A DNA stretch of 23,188 bases, taken from positions 1 through 23,188 of the forward strand of contig JANTQF010000463.1 in the NCBI GenBank assembly GCA_032988165.1, given 5' to 3'. Origin of the DNA: Emmonsiellopsis sp. PD_33 (taxonomy: Eukaryota; Ascomycota; Eurotiomycetes; Onygenales; Ajellomycetaceae). Shown here piece by piece: positions 10,542 to 19,605 of this stretch (the first letter of the stretch is position 1; each line of letters begins with the position of its first letter). The position numbers and the translations under genes were made by a program. The notes below the pieces were generated by a model, which was not told the DNA's origin, did no database searches, and saw nothing but the letters and a program-made list of their open reading frames with translations.

Positions 10542-11597
10542 TGTGGTTGTGGTTGTTGTGGTTGTTGTGGTTTTGGTGGTGGGGCAGATGGATTGTTGGA
10601 GGTTGAAGTGGTGATGCGATGACGACAGGCGGTGGGCTGAGGGGCAGATGGATGCAGGCGGGAACCTCGTGGGTGAGTGACACTGCAAAGATGGAGGGAA
10701 AGGGGATGGGTTATTAAATTATTATTTATTGATTTGTTCTAGATTATCGACAGTGGTTGTTTTCTATTTCCCTGAAGATTAATTGGTAATCAACCAGACT
10801 GCGTTCCTCTGATAATTAATTAATAATGCCCTCAAATCGGCGCAAATCGCTCGTCAAACAGCGGCGGGAGACATGGACTTGAAACACCCACCTTGCCTTA
10901 TATTTGGGATGCTTAGGACGGATGGCATCATCGAACCGGTTTGGTCGTCCCCAACCGCCCAGACATATCCATCCCAGACTCCCACGCCCAGTTCAAAAAA
11001 GAAAATATGAACATGCCGCCGATGAATTGCAGATCACACATCTCATTGCCGACCAAGCCACAGCTGAGAGTTAGGTAGGTATTTATGCCGAGTGATCTTC
11101 AGATCCAGATCTCTCTCAACACCAGAAGACAACCCGAGTTATGTGTCTGAGCTGGAATTACCTTGCCATTCTTCAAGAAATGGCCTTGAAGCACTTCTCA
11201 GAATAACCCAGCGACAACGCTGGAGCCGCTGCTTGCTTCATGATAAACACTCATGTTCCCCCCAGCTTTTTGTCTCCGCATAATAAATACTATCTCTCCA
11301 CCGGCTAGCCCCCCGCCCATCAGGCCATAGCCGAGGGCGCGAGCGCGTGTCATCTTACGCTCCGCCCGAAGCCGACTTTCAATAACGCTGTATGAATACG
11401 TTGAGGTTTCGAAGCAGTTGAGAGCTAATGCGAAACCGAGGCATGTCCAAAATGACTATAAAGAGCGCGCGGGGGGGGGGGATAGTTCCCAGTCCTGGTG
11501 TCCAGGATGAGAGGTTGTGATCGGTGCTACTACCCCGGACCTCTTGGATATACGGTTTTTTCTTTCTTTTTGATATTGAAATTGTGGGATTGCAAAC
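10542..11597. other. Divergent promoter between atx1 and the AtuA-family gene
   Basis: This 1056-bp region separates the two start codons. A CCAAT box on the minus strand (ATTGG at 10782-10786) sits about 240 bp before the atx1 ATG. The first 60 bp next to atx1 form a CAACCA-type repeat on the transcribed strand. A run of eleven G lies at 11471-11481. A GC-rich segment near 11305-11350 is followed by the AtuA leader. No coding sequence or RNA gene is supported. Confidence 0.5.
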
Positions 11598-14035
11598 ATG
11601 CAGAACAATTCAGCCGCCAGATGGACTAGTAGCAAGGGGCAGCGGCCTGTTCGGATTGCTAATTGCTCGGGGGCTCGAGGTTCGTTTCATTTACTTATTT
11701 TATTCTCTCGATTCATAACTACATGGAGGTAGGTATCTTGGGGAGCGCTGACGTATTGAAAACCATCCCAGGCGATCCTGGATACCAGATGCTGCGGCAA
11801 GCAACGCTTGGAGATGTGGATTTTATTACTGGAGATTATCTCGCAGGTCTGTCTTTAATTAAGATGCTAAACAAATCCCCTGGAGGGAAAGTTCCGGCTG
11901 AAACCTGATATAATATATTAGAAATGAATCTTGCAGAACATGCCGAGGCAATGGCCGCTGGCCAGCATCCGGGATTCGACCCATTTGCTTGGGATGGTAT
12001 CCAGCAATCGATTGACGCGATCTGGGAAAGACGGATTAAGGTTATCATAAACGGGGGTGCCTTGAATCCCAAGGGGTTGGCAGAAGAAACGCAGAAACTG
12101 GTACATGCATTCATTGTCTTCCTGGGATCTTTGATCATATGTATGTACTACTTTTACTGATACTACCCCCTTGTCTAGATCCACAGCCGCGGGTATGGAT
12201 TGAAAGTCGCCTACGTCGCTGGGGATAACCTGGTCGATGAGGTACGGGAAAGCCTCTCGAAGACCGGCCAATTGCCCGCCCATTTCGACTCCAACAATTC
12301 CCAAGTTGGCAAGCAAGCCCATACCGACGATCTCCTGGATACCAAGAATAGGCCCGTAGTTTCCGCCAATGCATATCTTGGCGCCAGGGCTATCGTCAAG
12401 GGTCTGGAACAGGGCGCGGATATTATTATCTGTGGACGGGTAGCCGATGCCTCTCCTGTGATCGGAGCGGCGTGGTATTGGTATGGGTGGAAAGATACAG
12501 ACTATGATGCCCTGGCTGGGGCGTTGATTGCGGGGCATCTTATTGAGTGTTCCGCCTACGTCACTGGTTCGAATTTCTCCGGGTTTACGGAGTTTGATCT
12601 GGATGTGTTTGTTGATATGCCGTTTGGGATTGCGGAGGTGGATCGAGATGGGACTTGTGTGATAACGAAGCATGAGAATACCAGGGGCATTGTGAATGTT
12701 GATGTGGTTAGGTGTCAGTTCTTGTATGAACTGCAGGGTGATGTATATCTAAACAGTATGGTTTGCGAGCCGCCTATTTCTTTGGTCAGAGGAACGGTTA
12801 CTGACAGTGGTTTTTAGGTGATGTCAAGGCATATACTAGGAATATCAAGATCGAGGAGGTCGGAAAGGACAGGTAGGTTCTATCGCATATTCCCTCTGCC
12901 ACAGCCATCAAGCTCACTCGGAATACTTTATAGAGTGAGACTCTCAGGGGTAACTGGTGCTCCCCCACCACCGACAACGAAATTGGCAATATTCTACCGG
13001 GGAGGGTTCGAATCGCAACTCCTCGTGAATGCAACTGGATACGGCACCGACAAGAAATGGGAGCTGTTCGAAAAGCAAATGCGACATGGCCTCGCAAAGG
13101 CCGGCGTTGTGGATAAATTTGACTTTTTGGAATTCCAAGTGTTAGTATTCAGCCCCTCTCTCATTCTCGTCTAAACTGGCCGTTCGTTATATCTGGTTGA
13201 CTGAGACAAAAAAAAAAACAGACTCGGTACTCCTGCAGTCAATCCATCGAGCCAATTCAAGAGCACGACATACTGCCGGGTATTTGCGCAGGCGGGGAGC
13301 GCGGAACTTCTAATGATGATACCGAAAACATTGAGTGAATATACCATGCAGCATTTTTCAGGTAAAGGAACCCATTGAGACAAAAAACAAAAGGATAACT
13401 GGATTCCCCGTCAAATGGAACCCTCTAACCACAGTGATGTATATATAATAGGCTTCCACCTAGCAATGGACGTGCGCACCGCCATGCCCCGTCCCTACCT
13501 TGCCTTCTACCCAGCCATCTACCCCCAAGCTTCACTCGAAGAATCCATCAACCTCCTCCACCCCACCGGCAGCTCCGTCGCCTCCTCCACACCCGCCGGC
13601 CACCCGCCAAAGCACGAACCCATCGAACCACGCCAAAGTTACGATGCCGTTTCTCCCGTCGATCTCGCCTCGTTCGGCCCCACAAGGCCCATCCGGCTGG
13701 GCGACATCGCCCTCGCGCGCTCGGGGGATAAGGGGGCAAACATCAATCTAGGAATCTTCGTGCGCTCGGCGGCTCAGTGGGAGTGGTTCCGGGCGTTTAT
13801 GAGCCGGGAGCGCATGCGGGGACTGCTGGGGGAGGATGATGATGTTGGGGGATTCTACATTGAGCGGATAGAGTTTCCGAATCTGTGGGCGGTGCATTTT
13901 GTGGTGTATGGGATTCTGGGGAGGGGGGTTAGTAGCTCGACGAAGCTGGATTGTCTGGGGAAGGGGTTTGCGGATTATATTCGGGACAAGGTTGTGGAGG
14001 TGCCGGAGCGGGTGTTGGGGGGGGTTAGGTTGTAG
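11598..14035 (+). CDS. AtuA / DUF1446 family protein (acyclic terpene utilisation-like)
   Basis: Eight exons, 11598..11679, 11772..11846, 11922..12100, 12179..12755, 12818..12872, 12934..13140, 13222..13361 and 13452..14035, give 632 residues. The seven introns (61-92 nt) are GT-AG; most hold CTGAC or CTAAC. The N-terminal AtuA core begins with 'RPVRIANCSGARGDPGYQM' and continues with 'GDVDFITGDYLAE', 'INGGALNPKGLAE', 'VAYVAGDN' and 'ADIIICGRVADASPVIGAAW'. The C-terminal AtuA-like domain (about 515-625) opens with 'LGDIALARSGDKGANINLGI'. Bacterial AtuA belongs to the citronellol/geraniol degradation operon, where its step is not well defined. Fungal substrates are unknown; no other acyclic-terpene enzymes lie nearby, so the pathway cannot be assigned. 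The ATG at 11598 is the only start giving the conserved N-terminus. Confidence 0.9.
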
Positions 14036-14158
14036 CTTGTGAGGTTGATGTTTTGGATTGAGTTGCTTTAAAATGATATACTCTCATTAAACTCTTCGCC
14101 CCTGGATGGTCTATGTTTAGATACAGTATTTGTTTTTCCCGGATCTGCAGCCCCGCAG

Positions 14159-14165
14159 CCAATCA
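14159..14165 (+). promoter_or_regulatory. CCAAT box
   Basis: CCAATCA matches the core bound by the Hap/NF-Y complex. It lies 16 bp before the CRE-like palindrome, about 680 bp before the sok1 ATG. Confidence 0.4.
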
Positions 14166-14179
14166 GCAGTCGAGGATCC

Positions 14180-14191
14180 GCTGACGTCAGC
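14180..14191 (+). promoter_or_regulatory. CRE/ATF-type palindrome (GCTGACGTCAGC)
   Basis: A perfect 12-bp palindrome with the full TGACGTCA core (14182-14189), the classical site for CREB/ATF-type bZIP factors such as fungal AtfA. It lies about 655 bp before the sok1 ATG and 145 bp past the AtuA stop codon. Confidence 0.5.
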
Positions 14192-14312
14192 ATGCCATGG
14201 TCATGCTTTGTTTCAGGTACCAGGCGGTACTTAAAGGGACCTCCTGGATCCGCGAACACTCTATGGCGGAGCATGTACCAGGCAGGTACCCCGTCCCGCC
14301 GCCCGCCCGCCC

Positions 14313-14318
14313 CACGTG
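14313..14318 (+). promoter_or_regulatory. E-box CACGTG
   Basis: CACGTGAC matches the site of bHLH factors of the Cbf1/USF class. It follows a GC-rich CCCGCC repeat and precedes the pyrimidine-rich leader of sok1. Confidence 0.35.
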
Positions 14319-14418
14319 ACCTCCTCCCACACCAGATGAGGTCAGCCTGCCAACTTCTTGTTCGACTCGACTTCAACTTCCTCTGACTGAGAGGAGAGAC
14401 TCCAGCGCCGTCTTCTAT

Positions 14419-14447
14419 CCTCCATCTCCATCTCCATCTCCATCTCC
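14419..14447 (+). repeat. Short TCCATC tandem repeat
   Basis: Four or so copies of a 6-bp CT-rich unit (TCCATC) stand in the putative sok1 leader. Confidence 0.7.
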
Positions 14448-14844
14448 TATCCAGTATCGTCCCTTGGTGTGTTTGTTGCTGCGTCTGTTTCTCCATCGCC
14501 ATATTGCTTTTTCTGTGCCCTTCTTTATCCAACTCTCATTCTGTTTGCTTGTCTGTAGACTGTCAGCTGCATCCCATTCAGGCCGCGCATTGCTATTATT
14601 AAGCATCTTATATTTCGTTTCACTATTGTCCTGCTCCGCCCTACTCTCTGAAACAACCTACCTCGAACCGAACATCCTACGGCCCGCCCTATTTCAAACC
14701 TCCGTTTCGTCTGACTCCCACGCCAACGTCGACTAGACCATCCCAAACGGTCCCATCTTCGGCCCCGTTGGCAAGCTCTTCCTGTCCTTAAGCTCACTGG
14801 ACGCGCTCTACGCAGAATCTATCCCTTTGTCGTCATCATTAACC

Positions 14845-17829
14845 ATGATTGTCCGTCGCAATTCCGATATCGAACTCTACCTCCCCGATGCGAACGAGCC
14901 GACGTCGTCCGGCGCTGGTGCAAACGAAGCTGACGTAGAAATGTCATCGGAAGACCCAGCCGCTCCTCTCGCCCTACCACCAAACATCGCCGCCCGTTTC
15001 TACCAGAAAGCAAACCACCGCCGGCGCGCCTCCGCAACCTCCTCTCGCCGCAGCTCCATATCCTCCCTCCATTCCCATCACTCGAACATCTCTAGCCATG
15101 GCGGGCCCCATAGCGACCACCTTGCGCAGCATCTTCGCCGTGCCTCGATTATCGAATCCCGCAAGGCCCGTTTGGCAGATCGCGCAGCACATGCGGAGAA
15201 GGTTCGTCTGCGCGCCGCGATTGCGAAGAATGGGTCGAAGAATCTATTAAGGGAGGAAAGGGCATTGGCCGCCCAGCAGGCGCGGGAGAAGTTGCTGGCG
15301 GAGATCACGTCCAAGTGTGAGGAGGAGGTGAGGAGGGCGAAGAAGAAGGCGGAGGACATGAAGGAGCGCAAGGCCGCTGAGCATGCTAGGCAGCGGCTGG
15401 AGATGGCGGAGAAGTTTGCGGAGGCCGAGAAGAGGCGGCTCCTTTATCAGCAGAATACTCGCCGGCCGCGGACTACGAGTGCTGCTGCGGCTGAGGAGAA
15501 GAAGCTGGCTAAAGCCGCGCTCAAGCAGCTGACCCAGCCCTGCGCGGCGAGGATCATTCAACGGGCGTGGAGGAATCATTATGCGCGTGTGGTTATTAAC
15601 GAATTTCGGACCGTCGATCTTTCTTTGGAGAGGATCCGCGCATTGAGTTTTGAGGAAGTTGGAGCGCTGTTGTCGGAAGAAGCGCTCTTGACAGTGACCG
15701 CCAAGGTGCTTCGGTTGTGTGGTCTGCAGGACACAGAGGGAGGTGCTATGGGTGAACGAGGCGCTGTGCGCACGTTCCTCAGTAGCTACTTGATATTGGC
15801 TCATCCGGCGCAAGTTCTCAGCAGCAATGGAGAGCAAGAACAGGACCTTATCGCCAAAGGTCGTGATTTGCTGGTTATTTTTGAACAAGTTATCTCTCAA
15901 TTATCTGCAATTGGAGTGTGGCCTGCCTCGCTCGCCGCCGATCTACAGGCCCTGTCAGAATCATACAATACATTCTTCTCTGCGTTCCACGCTTGGAAGA
16001 CCCACGACTCCTCGGTTTTGATAGAGATCATGCTTGCGCAGTTCATTGAGCTGGAACTGATTTGGCAGACTGTCAAGGATGATCGTGAGGGTGGCGTTGC
16101 TGATGACTATCAACAAGGCATTCGGCAGAATCAAATTCTGCTACTTGCCCGACTGAAGCGCCTGGCGGGTGCCGAGAAGGCGATGGCAATGGTCAAGGAA
16201 GCCTTGAGAAAAGCCAAGAGGGATAAGAAACGAAATGGATCCTCGCAACAAGCCATTCCCCGTGCCGCAAGCGTTCCGCCATCATCGACGGAGTTGCTTC
16301 CAGAGTCTGCCCAGTCGCCAATCAGTGAGACCTTTTCCGCTGCGGACAAGCTTGCTTTGGAGCAGTTGGACCAGCCGGAGATCACCCCTCGGGAGCGCCT
16401 TGCCAAGGCTCTCACGGCTCTGCCCGACAACAGGGCTCTCGTACATGAGTTGATGATCCATCGGGAGTACAAGATTGACCAAGCCCCGTATACAGAAATC
16501 CGACGGCAAATTATGAACCATATGTGTGAGATGATGAGAAAGGATGTGGCTAAGGGATTGGGAACTAACTGGACTGTGGCCATGGCTAGTGTCATTCAGG
16601 ATAGGTTGCTTCGATCGCTGAGGCCTGGAAATTCGTTGCATGTTTTGATTAGCGACGTTCTGGATGCAAAGCATGTCGAGAATCAGTGCAATGCGGGCAC
16701 GTTTTCGTATGATGCATTTTTTGACTTCATGAGCAACATTCTTCCGAAGCTTTGTGCGCCGTTCCGTGATCCGGATGTCAAGGCTTTTGCTACAGACACG
16801 TCCGGCGACGCGATTGATCGGCTTGCGAGGCTGATGGGAATCATCGATTTCCTATCTTTGGATCATACGAATTTCCTGTTACATGCAGCGGCTCCCCAGC
16901 TTATTCAGGATGGGCCCGGGTACGAGCAGCGAGCGTTTGCAAGGGATTTACAGGATGGAACCGTTAAGCTTGAAAAGACTGAAGCATTCTGGCGTGTGAA
17001 CCGTGCCGCGATTGTGGATGATATGAAGAAGCGAGATCCTGATAACCAGAACTCCGAGTACAAACCTCCTGTGGCTAAGATTTACGCTCACGGCTTGGTG
17101 GACTTGGTGCTAAGTAACAGACGCCTCCGTCCTGAACTCATTCCGGAAACGCTTCACCTCGACCATGGTCGTCTAGACCAGCTCCGATCACGGGCATTCA
17201 AGATCGCAGCCACAGCGTCCATCCTCCTAAGCGCGAAGAACCTCCTTAAACGCGACGTCCGGTCGCAGTGGAAGAGCGAAGCAGAACGTATCATGGCCCT
17301 CGATTTCAAGGACATCAAACCGGAACGTGTCCAGTCGATTCTCGAATCTGCACACGCCATGCCTCCCACCACCCGCGCCCAGTTATTCTCCACGATCAAA
17401 CGAGTCCTTAGCCCTGCTACTGCGGCCTCCATCACTGCCTCTGCCGCCGCAGCGTCGGGGTCGGGCCAGTTCGTCTCGATGTCGACGGATACCTTTGCTC
17501 TTCTACCCTCCTCTTCGTCGCCGTCCTCATCCAATCCGCCTGAAGCAGGCAACGCAGGCTGCTTTACGGACCCCGTCACTAAACTGATGCTGTCCCGGCT
17601 GCGTGCGCACGTGCTAGCTCGCCTTAGCGCATCGAGTGCCAGCGAGCGGGTACGAACGACAGCGACGGCGAGTCAGAGTCTGGCGGCGGCGGGCATGCCA
17701 GAGTTTGTGAGTGAGGTGGGGAAGATAGTCGAGAGTCTGGGTAAGGTGAGGGAGGTGGATTGGATGTGCCATGGGATGGTTTATGAGGATGTTTGGAGTG
17801 CGGAGAGCGAGCCGCGAGAGGGCGCATAG
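14845..17829 (+). CDS. sok1: Sok1 / TCP11 family protein
   Basis: A single open frame of 994 residues. The frame extends six codons upstream to a TTG at 14827, but the first ATG is at 14845 in good context (AACCATG). Residues 1-100 are Ser/Arg-rich and disordered. Residues 100-205 form a charged Ala/Glu/Lys/Arg coiled coil. An IQ-like motif ('IIQRAWRNHYARVV') begins near 236 and could bind calmodulin. A helical region follows, and the TCP11 domain runs from about 513 ('RERLAKALTALPDN') to about 975. Yeast SOK1 was found as a high-copy suppressor of protein kinase A loss, and mammalian TCP11 is linked to cAMP signalling in sperm. The exact biochemical role is unknown. A CRE-type site upstream fits a cAMP/stress link but is inference. 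Confidence 0.9.
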   Translation: MIVRRNSDIELYLPDANEPTSSGAGANEADVEMSSEDPAAPLALPPNIAARFYQKANHRRRASATSSRRSSISSLHSHHSNISSHGGPHSDHLAQHLRRASIIESRKARLADRAAHAEKVRLRAAIAKNGSKNLLREERALAAQQAREKLLAEITSKCEEEVRRAKKKAEDMKERKAAEHARQRLEMAEKFAEAEKRRLLYQQNTRRPRTTSAAAAEEKKLAKAALKQLTQPCAARIIQRAWRNHYARVVINEFRTVDLSLERIRALSFEEVGALLSEEALLTVTAKVLRLCGLQDTEGGAMGERGAVRTFLSSYLILAHPAQVLSSNGEQEQDLIAKGRDLLVIFEQVISQLSAIGVWPASLAADLQALSESYNTFFSAFHAWKTHDSSVLIEIMLAQFIELELIWQTVKDDREGGVADDYQQGIRQNQILLLARLKRLAGAEKAMAMVKEALRKAKRDKKRNGSSQQAIPRAASVPPSSTELLPESAQSPISETFSAADKLALEQLDQPEITPRERLAKALTALPDNRALVHELMIHREYKIDQAPYTEIRRQIMNHMCEMMRKDVAKGLGTNWTVAMASVIQDRLLRSLRPGNSLHVLISDVLDAKHVENQCNAGTFSYDAFFDFMSNILPKLCAPFRDPDVKAFATDTSGDAIDRLARLMGIIDFLSLDHTNFLLHAAAPQLIQDGPGYEQRAFARDLQDGTVKLEKTEAFWRVNRAAIVDDMKKRDPDNQNSEYKPPVAKIYAHGLVDLVLSNRRLRPELIPETLHLDHGRLDQLRSRAFKIAATASILLSAKNLLKRDVRSQWKSEAERIMALDFKDIKPERVQSILESAHAMPPTTRAQLFSTIKRVLSPATAASITASAAAASGSGQFVSMSTDTFALLPSSSSPSSSNPPEAGNAGCFTDPVTKLMLSRLRAHVLARLSASSASERVRTTATASQSLAAAGMPEFVSEVGKIVESLGKVREVDWMCHGMVYEDVWSAESEPREGA

Positions 17830-18513
17830 ATGGGGGTGGACGGGATTCCTCTTTTATCAATTTTATATATTCTTTGAGTTCTTTCTTTTTTTGCTCCTTT
17901 TGCCATCATCATTTGTGGATCCGCATTCGCTGTTTTCTTCTCCATGGTAGTAGTCCGTAATGAGATTTGGGTAATGGCGAGTTGGGCTTTGGTTGGGATA
18001 GGTAGGGTAGGGATTGCATGAAGAGGTAAATCCAGAATGGCGATGGGATTATCCAACTACTTTTTTCTCTCTTCTATCACATTCATCGCACTATCGCTTG
18101 CAATTCTTGTTCTTTTTTTCTCGTTTTTTCGTTCTCTGAATTTTTAGAATTAATTCAAGGTTATTTTTAAACTATCTGGATCTTATCAGTTAAACATTTA
18201 TCTGTATTTCCACAAAGAAGAAAAACATAATGAACTGTTTAGCTGTAGCCATACAATATTTAAATATTTACCAGTTCGATAGCTACGCTGTCTGGAGTTG
18301 TTCTCGGTATATTAATCCAACCATCATAAACCCGCCCACTAATAAAAAAATAAACTATCATCGGGGTTTTTCGGCGTGGGGCGCAACACTCGCGCTTGAC
18401 ATCTACCAAATAAAATAGCTGACGAGTTGACCGGATCCCCCCCCTCGGCCAGCCAGCTGAGTAGTTACAACAGGCTCCTCTCTCTGCTCGCTTGGTTAAC
18501 TAAATAGTTAAAG

Positions 18514-18597
18514 GTAAGTTACTGAATCTCCCGACATACGCTCGGCATCGCTGCCTCTTTTTCTCTTCCTTTTTGCTTTGTTCTTTTTCTTCCCTAG
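18514..18597 (+). other. Candidate 5' UTR intron of the MHYT gene
   Basis: A strong donor (GGTAAGTT, GT at 18514), a pyrimidine tract over roughly 40 nt and a TAG acceptor at 18595-18597. A branch-point match at the usual distance is not obvious, so the call is weak. Confidence 0.3.
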
Positions 18598-18910
18598 ACT
18601 TTCCCGTGGTGGGATCGATATCGATCTGAGAATGCGATGTGGAGCCATCGGGGATAAATAGCTGGGATTGACTTTCAGTTCCCAGATCCTACTAGCAGAA
18701 GGCTGAGGCCCATGGTTGATGTCGATTTGAACATCCCATCTCTCTCAACTCTCGATGGATGGAGAACGGAGAACATCCTCCATTCGGCAGTCCCCAGCGA
18801 AGTCTTCTCCTCTTCGATCTCGATTCTCTGGTTCCGCCGATGTTTTGCTTTCTGCTAACAAACTACTAGTCTCAGGGCCATCGGGGCCTCTCGCTGTCAG
18901 TCCCTGGACA

Positions 18911-18935
18911 GCCAGCGAGCCAGCCAGCCAGCCAG
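18911..18935 (+). repeat. GCCA short tandem repeat
   Basis: An imperfect run of GCCA units in the leader region of the MHYT gene. Confidence 0.7.
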
Positions 18936-19605
18936 ACATACGGCTAGTAGTGGCAAGCACCCTCAGCTTGGCTCAGCTCAGGGTGTTCCTTGCAGACAGC
19001 CCCGAGGCTCTGGTTATTTGTCAAGCCCGCCGGAGCCAAGCATGTCTATCCATCTATCCCCTCCCATGGGGAAACATCTCGAAGCCCAGGCCCCAGGGCG
19101 GGTTGATAGCCCTGCGTCTCCCATCGCCATGGCAAACTTCGGCAAGGCATGGCCCACACAGGACTATCCTGCCCGTGCACTGTTGCATTTGATGGATATC
19201 GATGTCGCGTGGTGGATCCAACGCAGCCTTGTCTTGTCTGTCTGTTCTGTGCAGTCCTGACGATCCTTTTTCTTTTTCTTTTTTCTTTTCTGTTTTGGAG
19301 TTGCCTCGGTTCTATATTGTCCGTGGGTGGTTCAGTGGGCAGTGGATTTGATTTGCGTTGTGACGGTGCTGTGTATCGTCGGAATTTATATCCACGCGGC
19401 GGATTGGACACTTACATTGCTTTCATTACCATTAAACTATCAGTCTCTTCGTCCTCGTTGTGGTAGACGATGCGGCGGCAGATATAGGCGCAAAGTATCT
19501 CAGTTTGTCTGGCTGCTCCCTTCAGGGGTTCGTACGATACCCCTCCTATACCCAGTCCTTGGATCCAGGAAACAGGACGAAATTCATCTATGGTACATCA
19601 CAAAA

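Larger units (their letters stand above)
14036..14844. other. Promoter and leader of sok1 (after AtuA gene end)
   Basis: The first part holds the AtuA 3' flank. From about 14159 a cluster of candidate sites appears: CCAATCA, a CRE palindrome and a CACGTG E-box. From 14339 to the sok1 ATG there is no ATG at all, and the strand is pyrimidine-rich, which suggests a long 5' untranslated leader. A TCCATC-type tandem lies at 14419-14447. Confidence 0.55.
17830..19605. other. Long intergenic region and leader before the MHYT gene
   Basis: This 1776-bp stretch holds the sok1 3' flank, an AT-rich section (18060-18360) and the upstream region of the MHYT gene. A G/GTAAGT donor at 18514 is followed by a long pyrimidine tract and CCCTAG ending at 18597, a possible 5' UTR intron of 84 nt. 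A 14-bp palindrome lies at 18613-18626. GCCA repeats lie around 18911-18935. Several ATG frames exist, the largest from 18755 (145 codons), with no recognisable domain. Confidence 0.5.

Noticed and set aside
10542..10688. N-terminal extension of Atx1 with a poly-Thr run
   Set aside because: It would precede the family-typical start MADTEHQ, adds low-complexity residues from a CAACCA repeat, and does not resemble a targeting signal. It is more likely leader sequence.
10835..10850. Mac1-like copper element (complement gives TTTGCGCC) near atx1
   Set aside because: The last base does not fit the TTTGC[TG]C[AG] consensus and there is only one copy, so it is not supportable.
13005..13015. GGTTCGAATCG, similar to a Pol III B box
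   Set aside because: It is inside exon 6 of the AtuA gene, encodes the conserved GGFES stretch, and has no tRNA structure around it.
14827..14844. Upstream extension of sok1 by six codons
   Set aside because: The frame extension begins with TTG rather than ATG; the ATG at 14845 has a good context and is the first ATG after a long ATG-free leader.
15247..15900. 217-codon ORF antisense to sok1
   Set aside because: It mirrors the GC-rich coding sequence of sok1, has a Leu/Arg-rich shadow composition and no domain.
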